From Cliona cf. orientalis (lineage: Eukaryota; Porifera; Demospongiae; Clionaida; Clionaidae): 64,000 nt of DNA. Location: contig OZ005693.1 of NCBI GenBank assembly GCA_963930775.1, forward strand, positions 4,650,001-4,714,000, given 5' to 3'. Both the position numbers and the translations under genes were made by a program. Below are positions 19,495-30,739 of this stretch, one piece after another (the first letter of the stretch is position 1; every line of letters begins with the position of its first letter). A model generated the notes under the pieces. The model made no database searches, was not told the origin of the DNA, and saw nothing but the letters and a program-made list of their open reading frames with translations.

Positions 19495-20531
19495 TATATG
19501 GAATGTTTACTATGCTCGTGGACTTTACCAAAAATTTGAAATAATGTAATAAATTTTCGACGATTACGATCAATTATTTGTTGTGCTTATGAATCACTCA
19601 GATACCTAGATATCGAGATCTGACAATTTTTGTGCTGACGACAACAACAGACGACAGACAGATAAGACCAAATAATTGCTTTATAAACTCCTTGCTGTGC
19701 ACGTTGCACAGGGTAATAAACAACATTATAATGTTGAAATAAGAACAGATAACGACATTGTATATTTTGTAAACTTTGTAGCCTTTCAAATTGCAAGAAT
19801 ATCACTGGTTGTTTGCATATATCCTAAAACTACTCCATCGCAGTATAAACCTATACTGACATGTACATCCATAGATACTTATAATGACTGTGGTGCATCT
19901 AATACAAACTTCTTCAGAGTATTCATACATGCATCTGTTTGGTACACCAGTACAAACTGAAAGTATTTCCTGATGTTGTGTAATATCACCAGATGTCCAC
20001 TCAAGAGCCTGGATTGTACGTACACTGTATTATATACATCCCTACTTATAGCCTAAGAGTCCAACAACTCTATGATTGAACTATGTCAAAATTACATTCA
20101 AATATCTTTATAGATCTGATCTATTACATCTGTCTTGAAAAATTTAATGCACAAGTGAAGAGCACACACATACACCAAGTCCTCATCATACATAATATTT
20201 GGTGGATGGACTCTACTGACCAAAGCTGTATAATATGAAAATGACTAACATACTATTATAAACTGTGGATCATGCTGTGTGTGATTTAGGTACTTATTAT
20301 TGTCTGTTTTTTAAGGTCTGCCAAATGTGAGACATAATTCTTGCCAACTTGAATGCAAATTACAGGATCATTAAATTTTAATAAACAATTATATTATTAA
20401 TAATCACATTCTCACTGCTAAATGACGAAAAGTATCAACAGCTAGAAAAACTAATAGTAAGTAAAATAACTGTACGTATAATAATTGTGTCTAGAAACAA
20501 AGTTCAGTATAGCTTATTAATTACCTTAAAC
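19495..20531. repeat. 3' flank of the intact transporter, duplicated at about 25940-26834
   Basis: Shares GTTTACTATGCTC(G/A)TGGAC, TTGTTGTGCTTATGA, CACTCAGATACCTA, GACAACAACAGACGACAGAC, ATGTCCACTCAAGAGC and ACATCTGTCTTG with the flank downstream of the pseudogene at 27326-29194. Short frames here differ between the copies and are not convincing genes. The block shows that gene plus flank were duplicated together. Confidence 0.65.
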
Positions 20532-22373
20532 TTATGCATCCAGATCTTCATAATCTGGAGTAGGTGATCTCATCAAATTTCGTCGGTGAAATATTTCCTC
20601 CACCACACTTTGATCGTAAGGTCTGTCATCTCTCTCTCTATATTTGTATCGCTTAGCCATGATGGAAAACACAATGAAGCCAAACAGAGCGACAACAATA
20701 GTGAATAAAAAGTAGGTGAAACAACAATTAGTAACTGGAGGGTGCTCTCTTATGCCACCTTTAGACCAAATACTGTCCGAAGAAATGGGAACAAGGGCAA
20801 TGGAACTGATCAGCTGAAAGAAACCTTTAATGGCAAAGAAGACTCCAATGAGGAGACCTTTCATAGAGTGAGGGCTTTGAGCTGAGATGAACTCAAGAAC
20901 TGTAGCCATGATAGTTGGTGGACCCATAGCAAGAAGAACGTTTGGAACAATGAGCACTCCCCAATGCATCTTAAGAATAGGGTATGTCAAAGCATGGGCA
21001 TTATTCTCCCTTGTGTATGAGAACATGCAGTGGCTACCAGTGCCTAGATCATCCACGGAGTGAAGGTGACCTGCTAGGTCAATGGCCAGCATAGACACAG
21101 TGCCAAGGATATAAAGAAGTAAGCCTGCATGCAAGCGTGTGATTATTGATATCCTGTAGCTACGCAATACTATAAAAGTGTAAATAGGTAAGAAGATGGA
21201 TGCAATTGTGTATCTCAGAGCACTACTCTCAAAGATTGCCCAAATTTTACAGCGGTTGATAAAGTCTTCCCTATTACCAGTATGAAGTCCAAATATTTTG
21301 AATCCAATATAAGAGGTAGGAACTTCCATCACAAAAGTTGCACCAAGGCTGAGAAGCAATGTAAAGATACGTAAAAATGCTTTAACATCTTCTACTTTTT
21401 CAGTTGTGAAGGGTCCTCCATACCTTGATTTAGCAAAATCTATTCTAGATGGTCTTTCATCATCACAGTAAGTGAAGGCACTGCGTTGAAGTGGGTACTT
21501 GTGCTTTCTGGCAAAGTTGAGCACCTTAAGCACATTACAGTACGGATTACGATGACCAGGCTCAGAGTAGAACCATTGCCGCTTACAACAAGTTATGATT
21601 AATAGAAATGGAGTACTAAGTACGATTAGAATTGGTAAAACACTGAAAGCAATTCTAACTGTAATTTGTGATGTTGGACACTCAAGCAGTGCTCCATCAA
21701 TGTCCATGAGGGTTGTTCCCAAAACATTTGCCCAAACTGCCAAGTGGATAAAAATGCTAAGACCTCTACTCGGAGTATCCATAAGTTGGTCTAGCCCCAA
21801 CTGAATGAAGTTTGCCTGAAAGGCTACAATACCAAATATTGACAGACAAAATGTGCCAAAGATAACAAAGTAGAAAGGAGCAACTTCTTTAAAAGCATAT
21901 TCTTGAAGGAGCGGTTTTGTTTTATGATGGCCAAATTCTGTTATAATGCCGAGCCAAACAAGAATAACAATTAAGGTGGAAAAAGAGAATACAAGAAAGC
22001 CAAGACCAATCATGACCATCTTGAATCGTCCACAATACACATCAGCTAGAAAACCACCGAGTGGATAAAAAATTGCAATCATTGCTAGTATAGCATAGAC
22101 AAAAGCCAAGGGAGACGATACTGAATTGACAAAGTGATAACTTCCTTTACTACTAATAGGCACATAGCTTTCAATAAATCCCCCAATCAGTAATTGCTCA
22201 AAAGCAAGTAGCTCACCAACAATCGTTGTCCACACCAGAATGAGTACAACAGCTTTGTGCTGTAGATAAACTTGTCTACAACAGAATCTGATATCACTGC
22301 AGTACTTGTGATGAGAATTTGTGTCACTTTTGTGTAATGTTGAAAGCAATGGTTGAGTCACACGATCCATCAT
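20532..22373 (-). CDS. POT/PTR2-family (SLC15-like) membrane transporter, 613 aa, intact
   Basis: Single-exon frame. In-frame stops (TGA TAG) sit just upstream of the ATG at 22373, fixing the start region; the next codon is also ATG. It is a multi-spanning membrane protein of the usual POT length. Family marks in order: a motif-A-like loop YPLGGFLADVYCGRFK (residues 103-118), FIQLGLDQLMD (189-199) in place of the FGADQFD motif, a cytoplasmic block ending GGPFTTEKVEDVKAFLRI (319-336), and EFISAQSPHSMKGLLIGVFF (494-513), matching the EF...QAP-SM segment. POT proteins move di/tripeptides or related small solutes with protons. Here the first helix reads VGELLAFEQ (52-60) instead of ExxERFxYY, so proton coupling and substrate are uncertain. 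The acidic, Arg-rich C-terminus (YKYRERDDRPYD, 576-587) is shared by the paralogues. Confidence 0.88.
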   Translation of the reverse strand: MMDRVTQPLLSTLHKSDTNSHHKYCSDIRFCCRQVYLQHKAVVLILVWTTIVGELLAFEQLLIGGFIESYVPISSKGSYHFVNSVSSPLAFVYAILAMIAIFYPLGGFLADVYCGRFKMVMIGLGFLVFSFSTLIVILVWLGIITEFGHHKTKPLLQEYAFKEVAPFYFVIFGTFCLSIFGIVAFQANFIQLGLDQLMDTPSRGLSIFIHLAVWANVLGTTLMDIDGALLECPTSQITVRIAFSVLPILIVLSTPFLLIITCCKRQWFYSEPGHRNPYCNVLKVLNFARKHKYPLQRSAFTYCDDERPSRIDFAKSRYGGPFTTEKVEDVKAFLRIFTLLLSLGATFVMEVPTSYIGFKIFGLHTGNREDFINRCKIWAIFESSALRYTIASIFLPIYTFIVLRSYRISIITRLHAGLLLYILGTVSMLAIDLAGHLHSVDDLGTGSHCMFSYTRENNAHALTYPILKMHWGVLIVPNVLLAMGPPTIMATVLEFISAQSPHSMKGLLIGVFFAIKGFFQLISSIALVPISSDSIWSKGGIREHPPVTNCCFTYFLFTIVVALFGFIVFSIMAKRYKYRERDDRPYDQSVVEEIFHRRNLMRSPTPDYEDLDA

Positions 22374-22860
22374 TATTGGCTTCTATCAATAAACTTCGAT
22401 GATAACTGGTTGAAAATATTCCTAAATACTCTTGAGATTCGATTCATTCATATATTATTATACAGAATAAAATAAAAAACAAACAGAAAGGTACATGTCT
22501 TTGTGAAAAGTATGGTCAGAAGCCGTGCAAATCAGAGCTGGTACCACATGTGATTTATGTACACAATCCATACAAAAATGGAACTGAAAATAACTCCACG
22601 TAGCTAACATTGACCATGCATGGTAAAGCAGCATGACTACTGGTCATGAACTACTGATTAATAAGGCTCTTTTTAATGAAGTCCTTAAAGCTTCCCAACA
22701 GGCTGTTTGTATTAGTAGTGAAGAAGGCAATCTCAAATGGGAGGACTAGAGAGATCAATTAATATAGGCTCTATATCAATTAACCTGAAGAGGATCACCT
22801 AGTTCTCATAATCACATTTGTATACTGCTCCAGACCAAGGGGTGAGTATGGTAGGAGTCT
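22374..22860 (-). promoter_or_regulatory. Conserved upstream block of the intact transporter
   Basis: Homologous to 4321-4790 and 1470-1935. The shared core (about 22640-22760) includes AGGCTGTTTGTATTAGTAG and AATGGGAGGACTAGAGAGA. As the flank of the only intact family member it is the best candidate for the family promoter or a non-coding first exon. Function inferred. Confidence 0.55.
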
Positions 22861-23001
22861 ATATTATGTATCATATCACATATGGAGTGCAAAGCTGAAA
22901 ATAACAATGCATTATTTGAGTGTTATAGCAAACATCCGATAGCTATAGACAGGTATTTTTTTACTCACTGAATGAAATATTATTTTGCTCAAATTATGAG
23001 T

Positions 23002-23400
23002 TTTACCTGGCTCTGCCACTATATAAACTGAAACCCTCTGTGACATACTTCAACTGAATTATGCACTTGAGAGCCACTCCCTGTTTACGCTGTCACTGCA
23101 TTGACAACTGACCAGCAAAGCACAGAATGACAATCAGTCATGTAGTTGAGGTAGGTGCCATGTAAACACAGACTGGCAAGTTGCAACAGCTGCACACTAC
23201 TACTCCACTGGGCAGGACTTAACATGACCACTCTTCCTTTTTGCTACGTATACCTAGAATGCGTACTTGCTCTATGACGACCCTTACCATTTAGCAAAGG
23301 AGGGTTGCGACGGACGGACGGACGGAGGGACAGACGGACAAAAATCGCCAAACAACTGCTGTAATCCTCCGCCTACGCTTTGCGGCGAGGGTTAACAAGT
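23002..23400 (-). mobile_element. Dispersed element with TTAA-CCCTCGCC end, copy 2 (inverted)
   Basis: Reverse-orientation copy of 18777-19165, ending CTTTGCGGCGAGGGTTAA at 23400. The two copies face each other and bracket the intact transporter and its flanks. The GGAC microsatellite is shorter here. Confidence 0.65.
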
Positions 23401-23596
23401 CATGTTATGAACTCCAGTGCATCAAAGTAGCTAAACCGTACATAAAATTAATAGCTAATATATCAATATTATAATAACATTATGCAAAATTAATGCTTTA
23501 CCCACACAGATATTGTATGGTTATGGCTATATGCCGTAATAAAAAAACATAGCAATAATAGCACTATTAATAATTATGCATCACTTTGCGTATTAA

Positions 23597-25495
23597 CTAA
23601 CTACTAATTGAATAATCGTCATAGTCTGGTGATGGAGGTCGCATGCGGTTACGTCGATCAAAGATATCCTCCACAATATAGTAATCATAGGGTCTATCAT
23701 CTCTTTCCCTGTACTTGTATCGCCTGGCAACAAAAGCAAACAAGATTAGGCCAATCATTGCTATAACAGATATGGTAAGAAGATAACCAAAGCCACAGTT
23801 CATCACTGGAGGATTAGTTTTCACACTCCAAATTCTATCAGAAGAGAATGGAGAGAGAATCAGTGAGCTAATCAGTTGATAGATACCTCTGATAGCAAAG
23901 AAGATCCCAATGAGAAAACCTTTCACCGAAGAAGGGCTTTGAGCTGAGATGAACTCAAACGTGGTAGCTACAACAATTAATTGTTGTAGCTACCACGTTT
24001 GAGTTCATATTGGGGGTCCTATTCCAAGCAGAATAATATTTGGAGCAATGAGAACAGCCCAATGCATCTCAAGAACAGGATACAGCAGTGCATGAGCATT
24101 ATTTTCCCTTGAAAACTTAATCATACGGTAAACCTTGATCATTCACTGTGTGATAATGACCTACTAGATCAATAGCCAGCATAGAGAGGGTACCAAGAAT
24201 CCACAACGTTAGCTATACCAATAAATAATCGAGTAAATATTCTTGAAGCTGTGGACCACTTCAGAAGAGAAAACTGAACATACATATATACGCTGGAATT
24301 AACATAGATCCTATCACATACCTAAGCAGGCCACTTTCTAAAAGTGCCCAAATAGAGCAACGATGAAGAAAGTCCTCTGAGTAGCCGGTATGTAATCCAA
24401 ATGCAATAAAGCCCATGCTACCAGTTGGTAGCTATCTCCAAACTAAAAACTGGTCCAATAATAACAAGCAATAATATGATTCTAAGAAATGCCTTCACAT
24501 CTTCAACTTGCTCTGTTGTGTAAGGTCCTCCAAACCTCTGCTTAGCAAAGTCTATTCTGGATGGATGATCAACATCACTGTATGTAAAAGCACTGCGATA
24601 AAGTGGACATTTATGCTTTCTGACAAAATTAAGTATACTGATTACCATTTTATAAGGATTCCTCAAATTAGGCTCTATATAAAACCAATGACGTTCCAAC
24701 AAGCAAAGATGAGTAGGACAGGTAAGCAGAGAAGAGGAAAAAGAGGCGCAACTAAAAGGGATACTTTATCTTGGCACTAACAAGTGGGCAGGACACAACA
24801 GCTGCAGCAGCAAAGATCACAAGAGTTGCTCCCAGTGTGTCAGCCTATATTATTGCCCAATGAATAAAAGCACTCAGACTCGTGCTTGGGGCCTCCATAA
24901 GCTGGTCAAGTCCAAACTGGATGAAATTGGCCTGGTAGGCCGCATAGCCTGGAATAATAAATTAAGAAAGCAGCACCAAATCCAGTAATATAAAGTGGAA
25001 TTCTTTCTTTAGGCATTACAAATATCATCATTTCGTGGTCGTTATTCAAACAGAACCAGATTGCAACAGTCATAGCCACAATTATGTTACCAAAAAAAAA
25101 TAATTGTCAGACTAATAATTATAATGATCTTGAATTTCCCACACCAAACATCTGCTATGAAACCACTAAGTGGATAAAATATAGCAATATATCTGCCAGT
25201 ATATAGCACTAACAAAGCCAAGAGGAGAAGATACAGCATTGACAAGATGGCTCACACCCATGGGCACATAACTGCTAATAAATGTCGCAATTACTACATT
25301 AACTGTAGTGTACATCTCACCAATAATCATTGTCCATACCAGAATCATGAGAACAGCCTTTGAAAGTGGACTTTGCTGGCAACACATCTGGGAACACAGG
25401 ATGGCCTGCCGATGATTATGAGATGGGATTATGGGAGTACCTTCTTCGAGTCTTGATCCCGTAAACCTTGACTGAATCATTTCTGAGTGTATCAA
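23597..25495 (-). pseudogene. Divergent POT/PTR2-like transporter pseudogene (relic 3)
   Basis: Same architecture as the intact gene but clearly more diverged. N-terminal part 25495-25166 runs to VSSPLGFVSAIY and then shifts frame. The motif-A-like loop survives in another frame near 25120-25160 (YPLSGFIADVWCGKFK). The central block 24702-24418 contains RSAFTYSDVDHPSRIDFAKQRFGG and TTEQVEDVKAFLRI. The C-terminal block 23926-23597 contains MKGFLIGIFFAIRG and the conserved YKYRERDDRPYD tail. At least three frame breaks and a 60-bp palindromic insertion (23949-24008) separate these. It represents an older branch than relics 2 and 4. Confidence 0.85.
23949..24008. repeat. Perfect 60-bp palindrome inside transporter relic 3
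   Basis: The two 30-base arms are exact reverse complements with no spacer, centred on TT/AA at 23978/23979. One arm is the transporter's own coding sequence leading into GAGTTCATCTCAGCTC (EFISAQ). The other is an inverted extra copy of it. This is what an intra-strand template switch would leave. Confidence 0.9.
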
Positions 25496-26834
25496 AATCT
25501 TATGGATGTACTATCAAAAGTTCAGTAATCAGTAAAATTTGTGTCAACAGTCAAAAATTGGAAGACACTACTCTGATTTCTAATCCTGCAAAATACAAGA
25601 TTTGACTTTTTGAAGTTACCAGTGTTGTGTATATAGTTAGTAGGAAAACCATAGTATGTTGATTCAGAAACAACTGAGACACATGTAGTGTTAGCTATAC
25701 AATAGTATCAATTAACACAGCAAAACCTTGAATTTCCTTTATTAGCCACACTGCATGGCATAACAACACTTCATAGTTTATGTTGTTCGCAAATAATATT
25801 ATTGCTACATCATTGAAGACTGTTATGATATGCAAGACAACTGTTGCGTACACAGTTTTCACGTATCTATCCTTCACTCCAAATTCTATCAGTGAAATGT
25901 AAGTTGATTCCTATTGTTATTATCAAATAATATTTATCTTCTAGCACGTAAAGTTTACGATGTTTACTATGCTCATGGACTTTACCAAAAAATTTATGAT
26001 CAGTTTGTTGTGCTTATGAGTCACTCAGATACCTATATCTTGAGATCTGGCAATTTATATGCTGATGACAACAACAGACGACAGACAAAACCGATTGCTT
26101 TATATAAACTCCTTACTGTGCTTGACATTGTGTGCGCAGAGTAATTTATAATAATATTATATTATTATACTATTGCAAACTTTGTAGCCTTTCAAATGGC
26201 AACAAGATCTAAGATTGCTCACTTGCCCTAAAACATACGTGCAGACTCACTGACACAGTGGTACATCTGATACAAACACTTTATCACAGTTAGTGTTGCG
26301 TAAATATCATAAGATGTCCACTCAAGAGCTGGATTGTACGTACACTGTAGCTATTATTATAGCTAAAAAGTGAGTGACACTGCAATTGCTCTTTGGCTAT
26401 TGTCAAAACCACATTCAGCATCTTAGAAATCTGATTTATTACATCTGTCTTGGAAATGCACAAAGAGCACACACATGCACCAAAGCCACACCACACATAA
26501 TTGGTATAAGAATGCTCGTGGATGAAGTTGTATCCCAAAAATTAATTATATAATGTGCAAATATTAATTTTAACATGCTATTGTATACTGTGGCTCATGC
26601 TGTGTTTGGTTCGGGTACTTACAATATTATTATTATCTCTATTTTTAAGGTCTGTCAAACATGAGACATGATTCTTTCCAACTTGAAAACAGTTAAACTA
26701 CAGAATTATTAATCATTAATCATATTCACACTGTTTAATAATGAAAACTTTCAACACCGTGTTAGAAAAAATAATAACAAGTAAAATAACTGCATATGAT
26801 ATTATATAATCTAGAGATATTGTTTACCTATATA
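25496..26834. other. Intergenic stretch including duplicated transporter 3' flank
   Basis: 25496-25900 shows no gene. About 25940-26834 is the homologue of 19495-20531 and lies downstream of relic 4. A 76-residue frame at 25914-26144 is open in this copy only and is not supported. Confidence 0.5.
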
Positions 26835-27274
26835 CAGGAATGGCCAAATGCGGCCCCGGGGGCCGTTTGTGGCCCCTGACCAATTTTTTATGGCCCCTGA
26901 CAGTAGTAGTTGTGCTATGCATGAAATAATTTGTGTACTCTAGCTACTCATACCTGAAATGGATGTGGCCTGCACATCATGATCCATGATCATACTGCTT
27001 AGTAGCTATATACTGTGTATGAAATGGAGCTTCAATTGTTAATTATTGTTGAAATGATGTGAATGCTGGCCTCATGATTTGATTCAAGTGTAGCTATAGC
27101 TACCTCAGGCTTGAAATACAATAATCCATTAATGTAGTTACAGTCAGGTGGATCACAGCACACATTGCTAGCTAGCTATCATACTATAATTATGGTGATG
27201 TACTGAAATGGCCCCGACGTGTGTTTTAATATTGAGATGTTGGCCCATGACCTTCGGCACCTTGGCCACCCCTG
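26835..27274. mobile_element. hAT-like non-autonomous element
   Basis: Left end CAGGAATGGCCAA; the reverse complement of the right end is CAGGGGTGGCCAA, the common hAT terminal form (11 of 13 bases agree). The subterminal sequence is rich in GGCCCC words. 440 bases with no transposase. Flanks CCTATATA and ATATAAAT do not form a clean 8-base target duplication, so the copy is old or the flank has mutated. Confidence 0.6.
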
Positions 27275-27325
27275 ATATAAATGCAATACAACAAAGCGGC
27301 TAGTTATTAAGAATCCGACTTAAAT

Positions 27326-29194
27326 TCATGCATGAAGGTGTTCATAATCTGGAGTAGGTGATCTCATCAAATTCTGTCGGTGAAATATTTCCTCTACCAC
27401 ACTTTGATCGTAAGGTCTGTCATCTCTCTCTCTCTGTATTTATAACGCTTAACCATAATAGAAAACACAATAAAGCCAAACAGAGCAACAACAATTGTGA
27501 ACAAAAAGTACGTAAAACAATAGTTAGTGACTGGAGGGTGCTCTCTTATGCCACCTTTAGACCAAATACTGTCCAAAGAAATGGGAACAAGGGCAATGGA
27601 GCTGATCAGCTGAAAGAAACCTTTAATGGCAAAGAAGACTCCAATGATGAGACCTTTCATAAAGTGGGGGCTTTGAGCTGAGATGAACTCAAGAACTATC
27701 GCCATGATAATTGGTGGACCCATAGCAAGAAGAACGTTTGGAACAATGAGCACTCCCCAATGCATCTTAAGAATAGGGTATGTCAAAGCATGTGCATTAT
27801 TCTCCCTTGTGTATGTGAACATGCAGTGGCTACCAGTGCCTAGATCATCCACGGAGTGAAGGTGACCTGCTAGGTCAATGGCCAGCATAGACACAGTACC
27901 AATGATATAAAGAACTAAGCCAGTATGCAAGCGTGCGATTATTGATATTCTGTAACTACGCAATACTATGAAAGTGTAAATAGGTAAGAAGATGGATGCA
28001 ATTGTGTATCTCAGAGCACTACTCTCAAAGATTGCCCAAATTTTACAGCGGTATTTAAAGTCTTCCCTATTATCAATATGAAGTCCAAAAGTTTTGAATC
28101 CAATATAAGAGGTAGGAACTTCCATCACAAAAGTTGCACCAAGGCTGAGGAGCAATGTCAAGATCTGTAAAAATGGTTTTACATCTTCTACTTTTTCAGT
28201 TGTGAATGGTCCTCCATATCTTGACTTAGCAAAGTCTATTCTAGATGGTCTTTCATCATCATAGTAAGTGAAGGCACTGCGTCGAAGTTGGTACTTGTGC
28301 TTTCTGGCAAAATTGAGCACCTTAAGCACATTCCAGTATGGATTATGATGACCGGGCTGAGTGTAGAACCATTGCCGCTTACAACAAGTTATGATTAATA
28401 GAAATGGAATACTAAATAAAATAAGAATCGGCAAAATAATGAAAGCAATTCTAACTCTAACTTGTAATTTTGGACATCGAAGTAGTGTTCCATCAATGCC
28501 CATAATGGTTGATCCCAAAACATTTGCCCAAACTGCCAAGTGAATAAAGATGCTGAAAGTACTATTAAATTTGAAATATCCATAAGTTGGTCTAGCCCCA
28601 ACTGAATGAAGTTTGCCTGAAAAGTTACAATACCAAATACTGACAGACAAAATGTCCCAAAGGCAACAAAGTAGATTGGAGCACCTTCTTTAAAAGTGTA
28701 TTCAATTTCTTGAAGGAGGGGTTTTAAATTATGATGACCAACTTTGTTACAGTACCGAGCCAAGTAAGAACAACAATAAAGAGAATGTAAGAAAGTCAAG
28801 ACCGATCATGACCGTCTTGAATCGTCCACGATACACATCCGATTCAGCTAGAAAACCACCAAGTGGATGAAACATCGCAATCACTGCTAGTAGCTATAGC
28901 ATAGACAAAAGCTAATGGAGATGATACTGAATTAACAAAGTATTTATTCCCATTATTACTAAATGGTACATATAGCTATCAATAAGTCCCCCAATCAGTA
29001 ATTGCTCAAAAGCAAGTAGCTCACCAACAATCATTGTCCACACCAGAATGAGAACAACAGCTTTATGCTGTAGAAAAATTTGTCTACAGCAGAATCTGAT
29101 ATCACTGCAGTACTTGCAATGAGAAACTTGAAAATTTATGCCACTCTTGCGTAATGTTGAAAGCAATTAATGGTTGAGTCTCACGATCCACCAT
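27326..29194 (-). pseudogene. POT/PTR2-like transporter pseudogene (relic 4), close to the intact gene
   Basis: Covers the full length of the transporter from ATG 29194 to TGA 27326. A 418-residue open stretch (28650-27394) matches the intact protein from about residue 180 to 580 with few substitutions and keeps GGPFTTEKVEDVK and EFISAQSPHFMKG. Breaks seen: four extra bases near codon 9 (29165-29170), frame changes near 28910 and 28740, an altered segment where PSRGL should be (about 28560-28580), and a two-base expansion of a TC repeat near 27425-27433 that shifts the C-terminal tail. The normal upstream block is replaced by a LINE fragment. Confidence 0.88.
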
Positions 29195-30299
29195 TATTAG
29201 CTTCGTCCAGCATGTTCCAGGTGGAGGAGGTATGTGGAAAGAAAGAGTAAAAGTAAGAATTAGTGTGAGCCAAAGGGATATAGAGCTGCTGGGAGTGTGA
29301 ACTCCTACCACTGGAGAAACTGCAGTATTCCACTGAGCCTTCTGGAAAGAAACACAAGTTGTGTAGAATTTTGAATAGTAATCCAAGTCTGAGCTCTGTA
29401 CGTCTCTCTTCAAGGGGTTTCAAGTTAGCAAGTTCTAACAGCTCGTCATAACTACTGTCCCACTGTGCGGTTACTACTTTCAGAGCAATCCTCTGGACAC
29501 TTTCAATTGCTTTCTTGTCTTTCACCAAATGAGGGTCCCATACTTGACATGCATACTCCATGCGGGGTCTAACTAGGGACAGATACAGCTGTTTCAGTGA
29601 ACTCTGCGAGGTCTGCCCATAAAACCTCCTGTAGAGGAGACCCAGTACACAGCGTGCCTTAGTGCAAATGTTGCCAACATGAGAAGACCAAGATAGATCG
29701 CTTGTAAGCAGCACACCCAAGTATTTATAGCTGTTGACTCGCTCCAGTTCATTCCCAAGCAATTCCAAGGGCGTTTCTGGAAGTGTGGGTGCCCTCTTAC
29801 GAGAGACAATCATATACTTGCATTTCATTGGATGGAGATAAAGGTAGTTATTAGTTGACCATTGCTCAATGGAACTCACCATCTCTTGCAGTACAGTATA
29901 GTCTTCTGCGGAAGAAATTACATGATACAGCAGAACATCATCAGCAAAGAGATTCACATAGCCAGATACAGCACTTGGGAGATCATTAATATAAAGAAGA
30001 AATAAGAGAGGACCAAGCACTGAACCCTGGGGTACTCCAGAAACAACAGGTAGTGGATCAGATGTTTCGCCACCAACAACAACTGTTTGACTCCTGTAAG
30101 AGAGATAATCCTGCAGCCAGCAAAGAATGGTATGATCTAGCTCAAGACCTGTAAGCTTAGCCATTAGTGGCTGGTGAGGTACGGTATCAAAGGCCTTCCG
30201 GTAATCAAAGAATACTGCACATATCTCTCTACCTTCTTCCATCACCTTCAGCCAGTCATCAACACACTTTATGAGAGCTGTCACTGTTGATCTTCCCAC
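29181..30299 (-). mobile_element. LINE reverse transcriptase fragment (Jockey/CR1-type), truncated at both ends
   Basis: A 372-residue open frame starting at ATG 30299. Reverse transcriptase motifs in order: FFDYRKAFDTVPH (residues 30-42, first catalytic Asp), SGVPQGSVLGPLLFLLYINDLP (87-108, motif B), LFADDVLLY (117-125, catalytic Asp pair) and YKYLGVLLTSDLSW (191-204). The fingers part before GRST and any endonuclease domain are missing, so it is 5'-truncated. It also lacks its own C-terminus and 3' UTR: after TWNMLD the frame runs directly into the leader and start of transporter relic 4, whose bases supply the last residues EANNGGS. Catalytic residues are intact, but the enzyme is incomplete. 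Confidence 0.85.
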
Positions 30300-30390
30300 T
30301 GTTGTATTGCAACACTCTATATTTTATGACTTGATGACCCTTTCCAACACTGAGTTTGAGCATGCACAGTTGCATCAGCATACTATTATG
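30300..30390. other. Junction upstream of the LINE fragment
   Basis: No feature recognised. Confidence 0.3.
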
Positions 30391-30688
30391 AGCCTATTAT
30401 CCCACCAATACTGATATCCATATTGATGCTGCAAAGACTGCAATACAGTTATCAAAATTCGATCAGATTAGTATGAAGGCTTCGTATGAAGAGTGGACTA
30501 AATCATCTAGACCAGGGAAGTACTTTTTTTGCCTGTACATAAAAAGGGAATCCACACCCGACCAAGTTCCATCTCTGGGTAAGGAAGTAATTCTAGGGTC
30601 TACCGAAACTACAGCAGTACCCAGTACAGAGTCTACATCACCTACCCTGCCTTCAATTTCAGAAAAGTGTTCTCTTCGGATGGGATGA
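30391..30688 (+). CDS. Unidentified coding-like fragment
   Basis: An open plus-strand frame following a TGA near 30388. It contains DAAKTAIQLSKFDQISMKAS, then EEWTKSSRPGKYFFCLYIKR, then a Ser/Thr/Pro-rich tail, and stops at 30686-30688. The first methionine is at 30473. Composition is protein-like for about 60 residues. It may be an exon of a host gene or a piece of a transposon; no family is recognised. The frame ends inside an imperfect hairpin (GGATGGGATGACGGCTGG near 30677 pairs with CCAGCCATCATCCCATCC near 30712). Confidence 0.3.
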
Positions 30689-30739
30689 CGGCTGGATAGG
30701 AGGTTCCTGCCCAGCCATCATCCCATCCAGAGACACCTA

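Noticed and set aside
25914..26144. 76-residue ORF downstream of transporter relic 3
   Set aside because: The homologous flank at 19495-19700 has stops and shifts in this frame, so it is duplicated non-coding DNA.
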